Shown piece after piece: positions 12,354-29,929 of a stretch of DNA of 64,000 nucleotides. The number at the start of each line of letters is the position of its first letter. Position 1 is the first letter of the stretch. Source of the DNA: Thysanoteuthis rhombus (Eukaryota > Mollusca > Cephalopoda > Oegopsida > Thysanoteuthidae). Below the pieces are notes generated by a model, which was not told the DNA's origin, searched no databases, and saw only the letters and a program-made list of their open reading frames with translations. The DNA lies in the NCBI GenBank assembly GCA_963457665.1, contig OY735203.1:17610703-17674702 (forward strand). The letters run 5' to 3'. The position numbers were made by a program, and so were the translations under genes.

Positions 12354-12420
12354 AGTATATACATACATACATACATACATGCATACATACATACACACAC
12401 ACGGACGGACAGACAGACAG
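12354..12420. repeat. (CATA)n-(CA)n-(GACA)n microsatellite
   Basis: CATA units, then a short CA run, then GGAC and AGAC units. Confidence 0.95.
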
Positions 12421-12649
12421 AACTTTTGATTTTTTACTATTTACTTTTACTAAATGCATTGCAACTTGGAAATAAAATGATTGATAACTATAGTTAAGTT
12501 CAATACAATGTATGCAGTGTATTATAAGAAGTTTCACACTATTAATTAGAAGATTACTAGTCAAGCTTGCCAAGTAATCAAACTGTATTCATATTGACAT
12601 TTAATGGCCATAGTATTTTGGGGATTCAACCAAAATATGCATTTCACGA
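12421..12649. other. AT-rich spacer, nothing recognised
   Basis: No motif between a microsatellite and the reverse-transcriptase relic. Confidence 0.4.
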
Positions 12650-13330
12650 TGTATCTCTTCACTATTCCATCGCTTCCCTGTAGTGATAGCGGTCAGTGAA
12701 GGGTAGGGACTTGCAACAATTGAGGCTCTTAAGCCTTTCCCGTGGATTGTAATGGTTTCGTCCTAATCGATGGAGAAGTTGATATCTTTTAAACATTCCC
12801 TCAGTTATAAATAGACTGCGGTATCTATTTGGCTTACTCTCAGTGCCAGCTCAATAGAAAAAAGTTTTGTAACGAATCACAGCATGTGATTTCAACTCTG
12901 AAAAAAAGGGTTAAATCGTCCACGTAGGCCTCCATTGAGGGGACAGCATTTTTCTTTTCATCAATAGATATTAAGTGCAATGGATGAATAAGGCAACCCA
13001 TCTTAATGCCGATCTGATTTGAAAATCTCACTACAAAAAGTTCAGATTATGCTTGGATATGGCCTGATACCGTCTTTTTTTTTGGTTTTCAATCAGTGTT
13101 TGTCTCAATGGCCAACAGGCATTGTAGGGATATTGTTAGAAAAAGTGTGGCTTGGTTCATTAATACTCTCTCACATCATAGCTTTATGTTCGATAAAATC
13201 TGGAAAACTGGAGAATTCTAGGTTTCCATACTAATGCATCGACGAAATTATTGATTTAGAGGGATTTTCCTCTTTTTTAGCTGGAGCACCAAACAAGGTC
13301 TTACTTCAAATGCTAACAAATACTTGGCCT
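12650..13330 (-). mobile_element. Non-LTR reverse-transcriptase fragment with YVDD box (decayed)
   Basis: The minus-strand frame 13031-12840 reads 'NQIGIKMGCLI' followed about 25 residues later by 'SMEAYVDDLTLFF'. This is the order of RT motif 4 (G.K.GC.IS) and the catalytic motif 5 (Y/F.DD). The YVDD codons are at 12926-12915. This context (IK.GC.IS then RA.MDDLT) belongs to a non-LTR family distinct from the FADD copies elsewhere in the window. Just upstream on the minus strand, about 13.2 kb, 'FPDFIEH' resembles the GIPGF.GC.EH block that precedes motif 4 in that family. Beyond the 63-residue frame, stops and frameshifts break the sequence, so it is inactive. Confidence 0.65.
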
Positions 13331-14036
13331 AAAAATTGTGTTTCTTTTCTACTCTGAAATGTACCCTCCGTCCATTGCCATTATCACTTTTTCATGTGAA
13401 TCTCTTGCAATATCTACGGGATGGGGTCGTAGAACTGCAAAATATATTACATAGAGCTGATAAAAAAAACCCCAAAAACCGATAATCCCCGGTGCACTTT
13501 TGCTTTTGTTTACTGGACGATCACTCCTGCTTCAAATAGTTTCATGACTGAGAGGTTAAAATTCCCATTGTCCATTGAATACTCTGAAATGGCCTAGAAG
13601 AACATCGGCTGCGGATCAGTAAACATTTTGCTGGGATGCATTTCCAGAGTTTCTTTCTCTACACTAAGTGATCCATTCTTCTCTTCGAAGAGATTCTTTG
13701 TGAATTGCTATGTGTCCTTATCAAAAGCACGTCCAGTCTTTGTTTCCTTTTGACAGCGTTTCTGCGAAATTTCAAGGAAGTTTCCCCTTTATTCATTTTA
13801 GTTTAGTTCCTATTACTTCTTTGTCGTTTGTTGTTTCTTTCAAGTAGTTGACGAGAAACTTTTCTCTGACTTCAAGCGATCATTTTTCTTTTTGCCTTTT
13901 ATTGGCCATTCTCCCTCCGTCTTATTTCACAATTGACCGATGCATACTAAATGCACAATTTGAGTACGATGGTGTTTCTCCCTGATTTATACCTTCAAGC
14001 ATTTCCAGATAATGAATGGGATTTCCCGGTGATAGT

Positions 14037-14037
<1 letters not shown>
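13331..14037. other. Spacer, possibly further reverse-transcriptase relic
   Basis: Pyrimidine-rich plus strand. Minus-strand frames are broken, and I cannot align them with confidence to the N-terminal part of the adjacent YVDD element, although position and orientation would fit. Confidence 0.3.
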
Positions 14038-14096
<59 letters not shown>

Positions 14097-14106
14097 TGTG
14101 TGTGTA

Positions 14107-14137
<31 letters not shown>

Positions 14138-14160
14138 ATGGTTGTGTGTATACGTATATA
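14038..14160. repeat. (AT)n-(TG)n microsatellite
   Basis: About 55 bp of AT followed by interrupted TG/TATG units. Confidence 0.95.
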
Positions 14161-15199
14161 ACCTTTCAATATCCATAGTACTTGAATATTGTTTTGATTT
14201 TTGTATATTTTCATTTTTTAGAAAAAATTCTGGAAATGTTTAAGCTGTGAGAGGTTCTTAAATTGATGTTTTGAAATATACATGATTATTTTGCTCTCAC
14301 AGTACGAGATTCAAGCTTTTTTCCATCTCCATTTTCAATATACCTGGGACTAAATGAAAGTAGATAAAATATCTCTTAAAAAATATAAAACCAAAGATTA
14401 TTAAAGAGAAATAATGTCTGTCCTTAATGCCAGCATATAAACTGTCAAAGATACACAATTTAAAACGTCTGTTGGAAAGTTTTTAGAAACATTTTCGATT
14501 TCAAAGAAAAATGACTGATTTAGAAACTTAATTTGGTTGGATCGATTAATTTGTGATGTCTAGAATTCATGTTAATTTGGCCAAGTCTGCAGTAGACTCG
14601 ACTTCTGTCGAATTCAATAACACAGTTGAGTGTTTGGGAACGTATTTTGTCATTTCCAATTATGCCACACATGAGCCATATAATACGTGACGTTTTCAAT
14701 ATTTTCGAGAAAGAAAAAAGCCAGTTGTGAAGCAGAAAAAAATGCTACGAAAATTTTCCAGCAAGAATGAAAATTAATTAAGGACTTGACTGCTTATTAC
14801 AGAATACATTTTAAAAATAGATTGATGCTGAAGAAACAAAAAAACAAAACAAAAAAACAAAACAGAAAACAAACAAGAAAGGTGATAGCAGCAAAAAAGA
14901 AAAGGGGACAGTGTTGAAAGTCGGGGAAAGTGAGACGAAAGGAGGGGGCTGGGAAAAAGTCTAGGTGGGAGAATTGTATGGAACAAGACAGAAAAATGGA
15001 TGTGGGAAATAAAAATTAGTAATTGATAACTGGATAAATAATAAATAGGCACTGGAGAAAAAAGAACAAAAAGATGCAAAGAGAATTATGTGCAGGTGAA
15101 AAGTCTCCCCATTTTATATAAATAGCAAGCACACGAGGATGGGAAGAGGCGTCCTTCATATATAAGACAAAATAATAGGATTACAGAAAATTGATGTGC

Positions 15200-15202
<3 letters not shown>
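14161..15202. other. Spacer with a purine-rich tract
   Basis: No gene seen. 14815-15085 is strongly A/G-rich on the plus strand (AAACA and GAAAGG phrases). The 101-codon minus frame here is the Phe/Leu/Ser-rich translation of that bias. Confidence 0.45.

Positions 15203-15247
<45 letters not shown>
15203..15247. repeat. (AT)n microsatellite
   Basis: About 45 bp of uninterrupted AT. Confidence 0.95.
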
Positions 15248-15248
<1 letters not shown>

Positions 15249-15463
15249 GGTGGCTTTCAAGGTGAAGAGGTTCAGGATTCAACTACGTTACTTTTTTTCC
15301 ATATACGTATTTATCTGGTTTATCACTATTTAAGTATATTGACAACTCTTCAAAATTTCACGCTTAATTGATTCTAAACAGTTTTAATTTGATAGGATAT
15401 CACTGCATTGTTCATTTCATTAAATGATCAATCCCGTTTCCCCATGTCATATAGCGATCGAAA

Positions 15464-15468
15464 CCATA

Positions 15469-15563
<95 letters not shown>
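15464..15563. repeat. (AT)n microsatellite
   Basis: About 100 bp of AT with one G near the start. Confidence 0.95.
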
Positions 15564-15566
<3 letters not shown>

Positions 15567-15688
15567 TAAATGCCTGCCTTGTTTGGTTGATTAATAAAAT
15601 TTTTGTATTTTGTGAAGTTTCTTTTTCATATCATAAAGCCAAGCTATGGAGGCGAAATTTATATCCGTTTAAATACTAGTGATAAATA

Positions 15689-15898
<210 letters not shown>

Positions 15899-16750
15899 GA
15901 TTTCTTGTGTATTCTGTGCCGAAATCAGGAGGTGTTGAATTGGTTTCTCTATTACTGTAGTTAGTTTACTATTTATGAATTTCAACAAAGGGGAAAGCTG
16001 TTTGGCATTCCGGCGCCTCCAACCCTGTTCTTAATGCAAGTATGGAACGTTATCATTCCCTGTTATCGACTCTTTTATTTGCCTAATCCAAATTCTGCTG
16101 TAAATGTTGAATTTTTGTTGTTCTATTTGCATCTTATCGGGAATGGAGTCTACATTACATATTCGTTTCTCCCATGTTTAAAGACATAGAAGATGTAAAG
16201 GGAAAGAAAAGGAAAAAAAAAAAAAAGAAGAAAAAAACACGATAAAAGAGATGGATTAGCATTTCCCTATTTCAAGGAGTAAAACCGATACTGGGAAAAG
16301 ACAAAAATATTGTTATCGGAAAGAAGAGCAGAAAGGGAAAATAATAAAAAGAGAAAATAAAGCTTGTTTAGAAAACTTAGATCTTTAGCCTGTTTTCCCT
16401 CTAGATTTATTTCTTTTTATACATTCATTTTCTAAAATTTATTTTAGAGTGAGCATTCGCTCAGGGCTATATAGCCAAAGAGATGAAGTAAGAAAAATCA
16501 ACGTCTGGTTTGATGAGAATATTTAAATAACAAATAATATATTACAGCAAGCATGTGCACAACCTCACACACGTACACACAAACAGATACACACACACAC
16601 TTGGCTAGAGAAACCGGAAATATTTCAACGTGGATGTACGAAAGAGAACAACAGTTCTTGGAATAAATTCAGTGGAAAACAAAAATAATTATAGATGCTC
16701 ATAGGCATGCTCTTCGCATTAAAATTATGGAAAACAACGATTCGTCCGCC
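15899..16750. other. Spacer with an A-rich tract, nothing recognised
   Basis: Purine-rich around 16195-16350 and a weak CA/ACAC patch near 16555-16605. No gene motif seen. Confidence 0.45.
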
Positions 16751-18560
16751 TCCTCACCATCATCAGCCTTTCAGCGTCCGTTGGAGGACATAGACTTCCT
16801 CTCAGATTTGTCAGACCTTTCAATCATTTACATTGCGGAGCGAATTCTTTCTGAACTTTTTTAGTTCGTCACACCATTTCAAATTTTTTTTTGGATATAT
16901 TTTCACTTACAAACTCTTGAAATCAACGTTGTGAGTTATGATATCCAGCAGTTGTCTGAAATTCTTGTAACAGGGCCCGCCCGATTGTGCTTGCTAAAGA
17001 TCTCAACATCTTTGACTACTGTGTTTTTTTTCTGGTGTGCTGTGCTGTCTTGTGATCTCTCTGTGTGGCGTTGAATATGATGCTCTCTCATGCACGTTGC
17101 ATGGTTTTTAGCTTGAGGGTCAGTTTTGCGATTAACTTCCATGTTTCAACTTTAAGAAGACTGTCAGGATGATGTATTGGTTGCTGGTCCTTTTTACAGT
17201 TAATGGGATATTCTTGTCTTTGAAATTTTAACTGGATCTCCCAGAAACAGCTGATCAAGAGTGATTATTTGCTTGATTTATTCTTCCCCTGATGTTTTCA
17301 TAATGTTGCCCTTAGTATGTGTAGTGGTCTATCGTTTCATTTCTGCATTTTCCATTGTAGTCGATGTGTCTTTTTCCTTTACATATTTGTTGTACACGGC
17401 ATTTATCTTACTGAAGTTCATATGGAGACCAACTTTCTTGATTTCCTTATTCACTACGTTTAGTACATATTTGGAAGTCACGAAAGCTCTCAGAAAGAAA
17501 AGAACAATGTTATCAGCAAAGCTCTAAAGAGTCTATACTTTTAAATCGTAATACCTACCTTTCAATGTACGTAAGGAGTCTGTGTTTGATGCAAAGAAGT
17601 TGATATTTCAAACTAAATTCAAGTGGATCACGTTCAAATTCCTTCCTTACTCTCTCCAGCGATCACTGTTGCACACCTATCGCATTCACCAGTCCAGCTA
17701 CCCTAAGATATGCAGTGCAGGCTTTAGAAAGAGGACAGGCAAGGTTGTTGATAAATCGAACTATTTACTTCGATTACACTTTTAAAATTCCAATATGATA
17801 AAGTTTCGTCTGGTTAAAAAGAAAAACTTGTAAGGAAACAATCGTATTTATCATATTGTCCAACATCCGCATTGAAGTTTCCCATAATGATGTTACAGAA
17901 TCTTCTGCTATCTTGGAATGTGGATTTCAACTCATCACAAAACTTGTCCATCTCTTTCTTGGTTGAATGTGAAGTGGGTGCGTAAACTTGAATAATGTCG
18001 AATTTGTGCTACTTTAAGAGGGCTCAAATGATGCTGAGTAAAAGTGAATCCAACCAAATTGTCCTCGATGTCTTTTTGAATAAGAAAGCCAACTGTCCTT
18101 TGTTTTCCCTCTCTCTTCGTAATTGTAAAGAAAATGTTTGCTCTTATGCTGGATCGTATCTTCTCTTGCTCCTCCCATTTCACTTATCCCGATAATGTCC
18201 CACAATGCCTTTTTCAATTTCATAGCTGAAATCGGCTAAGTATATGTCTGTAGAGAGTGGTCTGACATTTTAGGCGCCGATTTACAATGTTGTAATCTTG
18301 TTGAAGTACTTTATATTTTGTTTGGAGTTTTGTTTAAGAATTAGGTTAAAGCTTATTTTTTAGGATGAGTAGTCACGTAAAGTTAGTGATATAGGTCGGC
18401 ATATTTTTTGCTGCGCTTTGGGGACTATTTGACCATACCATCTTGCTTATGACGTGTGGTGGGGTCGGTTGACAAAATTTAATGTTATGTTCCTCTGTCC
18501 ATTCTTACTGGTCCGCCATATCCACTCATCTATTCATCTGAATTTTAAATTCTCCTGATG
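16751..18560 (-). mobile_element. RTE-like non-LTR retrotransposon, internally deleted (best copy)
   Basis: Minus strand, 5' to 3' (descending coordinates). Near 18.28-18.21 kb lies an AP-endonuclease start with an NVR motif and then 'KALWDIIGISEMGGARED'. Next come the middle endonuclease blocks (a GKT/GFLI/KDI..NLV.F region) and, near 17.89 kb, a block like NIIMGNFNADVGQYD that carries the Asn/Asp catalytic-type motif. The reverse-transcriptase catalytic box is at 17520-17509 and reads FADN, the second Asp being changed. After it come 'SKYVLNVVNKEIKKVGLHMN' and 'VYNKYVKE', a T.T..KLKTMQRA region near 17.1 kb, 'RAGPVTRISDNCWIS', and the terminal GEVYVLQRTLKG-type block at about 16.77 kb. Only about 350 bp separate endonuclease and FADN, far less than the roughly 1.2 kb normally there, so the fingers/palm start is deleted. 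Stops and frameshifts confirm a dead copy. The element would copy itself by target-primed reverse transcription. Confidence 0.85.
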
Positions 18561-19931
18561 TCCCTAATATAGCCCTGCTCAAATTTCGTTGCAACAATTC
18601 GGACACAGCTGATTTTTCATCACTTTAGTGTGAAACATTTGATTTATAACGGACATTTTGTCCAGATAGTATCTTCACAGTATTATTCACAAGGATATGT
18701 TAATTAGAATCGTTTTCAATCTTAATTCTTTTCAAACACGTATTAATTCTTAGCTGGAAGAGGAAATCACAAAAAAATGAGACAGTATAAACAGACGCTC
18801 TTTTGAAGTGAGGTTTCCCTAAGTCAGTTCGGGGGGGAAGCGATACATTTACTGTTAATTACGGTTTCCGACTGATATGGTTCACTCTCTTACATTTCTC
18901 TCCTCTTGATTATTCCACTAAACTCCTATTGTCTTTTATCGAGTAGTGGACTGTAAGTTTTTGGCTCAATCTTTCAGAGGTAAACATTGACGTTGAAATA
19001 ATGATTATGCATATAAGTAATTTATTTGTATTATCATATAACAATACATGGTTAGAGTGTTTCATTACGTGAATGCAGTAATCTTTATTATTCGTGTTTA
19101 TGAATAGAAACAACAAAATTGTTTTATGATATATTTCTATTGATCGAATTACATAATTTCTAGTCCAATGTCTTTTTTATGCATAAACTGAAGCTTCCCC
19201 TCATGACTGATACTTTATGCTCAAAAGAGTTTTTTTATATGGATGGTTAAATACTAATTTTTACAATATTGAAGCTGAAAAACCAAAATATCTGACAAAA
19301 CCATTGACTAAAAATGCAAGCCACAGCGAAATAAACTGTGCTGCTGAAACACTGGACAAAATGTCAATAAAGAGTGCAAAATTCATCCCATGCAATTCTA
19401 AATAGATGCTTCAAAAATATCAAAAAGTAATTCCAATTGAACACTGAAAGGTTGAGTTTTAAATCAGAAAATCTTGGTCCAAAAATTTTGAAACTTGTTT
19501 CGAATAAATTCGTGATACGGCAATAGCAATCGATAGGTAACATTATTAATCATTGCAGTAGCGGCATGAAAAGAACAGGAGAAAGGGGTGCAAAGAGAGA
19601 GTGATGAGGATGGTTCACCCAAAGATCTAGACCAACTTTCGTATCACTCTTAGATGATACAGCTGGAAAAAATTGTCCAATAGAGCACCAACAAAATCTA
19701 CCCAAAACTGCAGGTTTTCCAATAATGCATGACAGAAAAATGGGTAATCTTAATCAACTATCAATCGAAGAAATAGGTAAATGCAATCTCAGGGCATCTT
19801 GATACGCTTAAAAACCCATATAAAGGCTCTAAATGCACAATTTCATCTGATTTTGACGTCTAAAATGACCGTTCTCCACAGTTTGTTATTACCTAAAAAT
19901 GGACGTTAAATACGTCAACCATTTCATTCAC

Positions 19932-19933
<2 letters not shown>
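18561..19933. other. AT-rich spacer, nothing recognised
   Basis: Short frames only, no motif seen. Confidence 0.4.

Positions 19934-20006
<73 letters not shown>
19934..20006. repeat. (AT)n microsatellite
   Basis: About 70 bp of uninterrupted AT. Confidence 0.95.
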
Positions 20007-20159
20007 AAGAGAAGGGGCAGAGAGTGATAAAAAATATCTAATACATTTGAAAAGGTTAATTCCAACATTGTTCTGTACGTCAAAATTGACAAAATTAAAA
20101 CCAAAAATTTTAGATTTTCAAGCATAATTTTCCAATGCACTATCGTGTTCAGATTTTTT

Positions 20160-20760
20160 TTCATTTTAATACATCAAATTTTAGCTCAAAGTTCTGCTGA
20201 TTTATTGGTGTGTGATGATGGCATTTTTCATTTCCTTCCATGACTTGCATGATTGTTGGGTCTCACCTTTTTTTTTTCACTTTCTCTTTATCCCATTCCT
20301 GCATCTTGTGTCTAAAAAACCCCACCTACGCATGTAGTACCAAGGATACCAATCAGTTGGCCTCTTGACTCCCTTTGATGTCATTTTTTTTCGGTGCCCT
20401 GCTCACACCAGCTTCCTCTCAGATCCATGTAATCATTTTCTATCATAAGGCGTTATTCCTAACATTGCTCTTCCTATTCCTCTCCGTACTATTCTGAGCT
20501 TGTTTTCGAGTGGTTTGTATGTTTCTAGGTTTCTAAAACGTACACCATCGCTGGTATTAAGCATGGATTGTGTATTTTACGTTTTAAACCTATTGGCGAT
20601 TCACTTTTCAAGATATCTATATTCATAACAAGTGATTCCTTCCACTGTTATTTGATTTCTTATTTCATTTCCGTCGTCTTTCTCTAAATTTATCTCCTGA
20701 CTTGGGTAAATGTAATCCTTAACTTCTTCTAAGGCCTCACTGTCTATTCATATGGTCTTT
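20160..20760 (-). mobile_element. RTE-like non-LTR retrotransposon, C-terminal RT fragment
   Basis: Minus-strand reading gives an EI.NQI.V.G block, 'NLETYKPLENKLRIVRRG', 'IGRAMLGITPYDRK', then 'RPTDWYPWYYMRRWG' and a K.W.EMK end. This is the thumb and C-terminal part of RTE-like reverse transcriptase (KLR..QRAMER.MLGI..RDR..., T.W.P...R.GRP). At least three stops occur. It is closer to the plus-strand fragment at 1.0 kb (RAM..AM, RPTDW) than to the AQRAHE subfamily at 42, 45 and 55 kb, so two subfamilies are present. Confidence 0.75.
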
Positions 20761-20784
20761 TTATAAGTATTTGAATACGTGCAA

Positions 20785-20839
20785 ATATATATGTACACAC
20801 ACACATGCACATATATATACATATACATATACATATACA

Positions 20840-20883
<44 letters not shown>

Positions 20884-20925
20884 TACATATATGCATATAA
20901 ATATATATATATCTATGTAAATGTA

Positions 20926-20999
<74 letters not shown>

Positions 21000-21021
21000 T
21001 GTACACATGTGTGTGTGTGTG
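20785..21021. repeat. Compound (AT)n/(CATA)n/(CA)n microsatellite
   Basis: About 240 bp of alternating AT, ATAC and AC blocks, ending in a TG run. Open frames here are translated repeat. Confidence 0.95.
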
Positions 21022-22790
<1,769 letters not shown>

Positions 22791-23319
22791 ATACAAAGAC
22801 GAACGCAATCACAAAAAATGTATTTGCTTGGCCAATAACTTCGATTCTCAGTTCCCAAAAAAACTTTTGAATTGTTTGATAAATTTAGCTACCTTGTGAA
22901 TATCTGCAATCAAATTTCAGGACACATATTGACATGGTATGTATTTCTGCTCGAATAAATAAGCTGTCTAATAATGCAGTCACAAATAGGTTCATTGAAA
23001 AGAAAATGGGTCCTCTCCATACTGCAAAAAGTTTATCTGAACCCTTTCCAAATATCATAAACGGAATTAATGAACAACAGGTCAGATGAATAACACATAC
23101 ATGTAATCTGAGTGAGATTTTCATACGTCAATACCATTGTATAGTGCAATTTGTATTTATCAAAATATCAAAATGATATATCAAGTTTTAATTTCAGGTA
23201 CGATATTATCAAAAGGATGTTTTTGTATGTACGTGCGTATATATGTGTTCATTGGTGTGTATTATTGTGTACATTTGCATAATCTGGAACTCAACAAATA
23301 ACCATGCACATATATAGTC

Positions 23320-23321
<2 letters not shown>
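22791..23321. other. AT-rich spacer, nothing recognised
   Basis: No motif seen. A 79-codon minus frame is unsupported. Confidence 0.4.

Positions 23322-23384
<63 letters not shown>
23322..23384. repeat. (AT)n microsatellite
   Basis: About 60 bp of AT ending in ACAC. Confidence 0.95.
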
Positions 23385-23386
<2 letters not shown>

Positions 23387-23597
23387 TCTGGTGAATTACT
23401 GGTGTGAGCCTGGGGAAAATGTAATAAGTACTTGAACGTCATGTGAATTCTGGTACATTTTTTTTCTTACCAAGAGAAAATTCATGACACTTCAGGTGGG
23501 TCATATATACCAAAGTTTTAAATTCTAATATTAACTTAATCTTGATTTTACCTTCAGGGTTCATCAAAGATCAGTGATACCTCCATTCCCATCCAGG

Positions 23598-23693
23598 GGT
23601 CAGGTTACCTTGATGCACAATTTTCTCAGCCTGTAGGCTGCACTGCCTCTGTTAAATTTGAAAATAGACCTGACTTCAAATTGAACATTGGAG
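23598..23693. repeat. Dispersed repeat family B, copy 1
   Basis: Aligns by eye with 24546-24639 over about 95 bp. The shared order is GTC.GGTTAC, TGCA..CGTCT-like, ATTTGAAA.TA and AACATT.GA. Roughly 60 percent of positions look identical. The class is unknown. Confidence 0.4.
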
Positions 23694-23889
23694 GCTAGCA
23701 AAGGTCAGAACCCTCAATCATCAAGTCAAATCACCCTTCGTATACAAATCTACAGTCTGTTGGATAGAAAAGTATTAGTTTTCCACAAGGGGGGTGCAAT
23801 AAATGTAAGAGATAAGTGAAAAGTGAGGAAAAGACTCACTGGTTTCAATAATCTCGATAATTCTTTCTGAAACTCGTTGATGTAAACTT

Positions 23890-23940
23890 ACACACACACA
23901 CGTGCGCACACACACGTGCGCACACACACATACACACACC
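23890..23940. repeat. (CA)n microsatellite with CACGTGCG interruptions
   Basis: Two tandem copies of a CA run carrying ACGTGCGC, then a CATACACA end. Confidence 0.9.
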
Positions 23941-24120
23941 CTGAAATACATATATATGTTAAGAAATATATGATCAGGAAATATGATTACAAATTGCATT
24001 ATCATATTGAAACACTCATTTAAAATGATTTCATCTCACTGCACGGTTAATATATCATTCGGTGTAGACACATGAATAGAATAAACATTACAAGGGAATG
24101 TCATAAAGCAGCCAAATTTC

Positions 24121-24253
<133 letters not shown>

Positions 24254-24545
24254 ATCCTTTGGTCGAATTACGTTTGTATACAAATTTGCAGGTCATAAGG
24301 TTGCTATTATCTCCGTTAGTTTTCAAAATATCTGGCAGAATGATTTGCCACCTAATTGAATTTTAGAAGTAAGCAAAGGTCAGCAGTTCTTATCATACAT
24401 TTCTATATTACCCAAAGCTGCAGCTAATGAGACGCAACAGTAAGCGTTACAGTTTAAAATACCAAAATTGACCCGACCAAACTAGAACTATTACTCAAAT
24501 CAACTTGAAGTGGTTAACTCCATCTATTCTAAGTTAATTCCTTTA

Positions 24546-24639
24546 GTCGGTTACTTTTCTAAACAAATTTACTGTCACCAAAGTGCAGCCGTCTTTGTCA
24601 GATTTGAAAGTACCCAAACCGCCCAGATCCAACATTTGA
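24546..24639. repeat. Dispersed repeat family B, copy 2
   Basis: See the copy at 23598-23693. This one reads GTCGGTTACTTTTCT at its start and has the cleaner 'GCAGCCGTCTTTGTCAG' core. Confidence 0.4.
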
Positions 24640-24904
24640 CTTTTATTGTTCGCCGGGAGTAATCACAATCTATCCAATTTTCTTTCAAAGGATCAAATTA
24701 CTCCTATACACATATTTTCAGCTAGAAAGATGCAAATGGTTACGAGTCGATAAAAAAATTCACTTTCTTTATAGTATCTTACATAGAAAGTTATAAGGAA
24801 ATACATTGAAATGACACTGAAAAGATTAAAAATGACATCAAGAATTCTTCTTCCTAGCATTGCAAAATAAAAAGTTGGCATGACTATATATGTATATACA
24901 TAAA

Positions 24905-25010
24905 TTCATTAGAATGTGTGTATATGAATGTGCATATATGTACACACACACACACATACACACACACACACATATATATATATATGTGTGTGTATGTGTG
25001 TTTATATACG

Positions 25011-25050
<40 letters not shown>

Positions 25051-25053
25051 AGT
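24905..25053. repeat. Compound (CA)n-(TA)n-(TG)n microsatellite
   Basis: CA, TA and TG blocks alternate, ending in a TG run of about 30 bp. Confidence 0.95.
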
Positions 25054-25339
25054 TTGTATATTATCTTTGGCTCTTATACATTTTGGAACAAAGGCAGCCT
25101 AATAAGGCAAATTAATGAGATGCACCTGCTACAAAAATGTCCTATCTGGAAAACGAATTTGAATAATAGCTATTTTTTCCCTAATTGCACTCGTAATAGT
25201 CGTGGTTAACTTTCAAGTTAGAGGTTGATGTCCATCTTTGACGGACTGAAGATGTACGGGGCCCCTCAGGGTAACTGACATCTTTGATTTCTATGTATAA
25301 CTGATTCAATATATATTAGTAATTTTGGCACCTTTTCTT

Positions 25340-25565
25340 TGAATTTGGTTGCACACTCCTTTTGGCATCACTTACTGCCTCTAAACCTTTTATGCTGCAA
25401 TCTATAAGCTTCTTCCAGTTGTCAGCTGGTAGTTCCTCCCACTCTTCCTTTACAGTTCGTTAAAGCTCATCGAAAGATAGTTGAACCAGCATTGAAGACG
25501 TCACACAAGATTTCGACATTTCCAAAAAATTCGATAGGATAGCAATCAGAACGTATTGCCGATCG
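25340..25565 (-). mobile_element. Tc1/mariner-like transposase, C-terminal relic
   Basis: The minus strand, from about 25.56 down to 25.34 kb, reads '..LSNFLEMSKS.VTS..', 'LSFDEL', one stop, then 'TVKEEWEELPADNWKKLI' and 'GLEAVSDAKRS'. This follows the end of Tc1-like transposases, where N.IE..W..LK..V is followed by ..EL...V.EEW..IP...... KL..SM.RR..AV...KG. The third catalytic acid region is degraded, and there is at least one stop. I saw no terminal inverted repeats. The length is far below the roughly 340 residues of a full transposase. Confidence 0.55.
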
Positions 25566-29094
<3,529 letters not shown>

Positions 29095-29850
29095 AATGTC
29101 CATAAGGCAAAGGTCAGTTACTTTCGACAAATAGCGTATTGTGAGAAAATTATAGATATGATATATCGATTATTCTTCAAAGTCCGACTAAAACAAATGT
29201 CATGTGAAACAAACATGTTGAAGACAAGCAAACACCGATCACAATCGAAGATGCAAGGCTGGAGGAAGTAGACCACTATATCTACTTAGAAATCTCCAGG
29301 AAATAACCAAAAAGAGAGAGCATAGAGCAAAGAATCACTGTACGATGACAAGTTCCCGGTTGTGCAGAGTCAAACTTCAAGAAGAAAGAAATCCCCTCAT
29401 TGTCCCAGCCCCCCAAATAAAACAAGTAATGTATCCTTCCGATAGACACCTCATGGAACTCAAACATAGAAGTGAACCATGAGACCGGCCCTCAAGCTAT
29501 GAACCCTGCAACGTGTAAATGAAATAATTACATGCAGTGCTCAACCTAACTTGGAATAAATCGCAAGACAGGACGATATATTGAAGGGAAACAGATATTA
29601 TGGAATCCCTAAGAAAATTCACATAGTAATGGGCAAGGCATGTCGGCAGAAAGGCAAATAATACTACTCACAGCGTGAATCGTAAGGCTTCATGTAGGGA
29701 TCTGTAGCTGGCAGAAAACAAGATGGCAAGATGAACATGTCAAGTTAGGAAAATATCAGCCCCACAACGTCGATGACGGTAATACTTTTCAAATCTTGTT
29801 GAAGGTCTATGTCGAACAACAGACGCTAAAAAGCCGTTGATGATAACGAT
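29095..29850 (+). mobile_element. RTE-like non-LTR retrotransposon fragment (strongly decayed)
   Basis: A plus-strand relic of the same part of the element that follows at 29.93-30.77 kb. The two share long phrases: GTAGACCACTA.ATCTAC at about 29.27 and 30.28 kb, and GCAAAGAATCACTGTACGATG at about 29.32 and 30.35 kb. Its C-terminal end, read with gaps, gives ARHVGRK, NR, a WQDE..K-like block and KVYVEQQTLKS at about 29.8 kb, matching the family's last block. No open frame survives. Confidence 0.65.
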
Positions 29851-29929
29851 TTGTCTTTATCATCTTTACATTGTTTTTTATCGTAGATCATACATCGCAA
29901 TAGAGTCTCATCATGCAGCTTAATTCATT

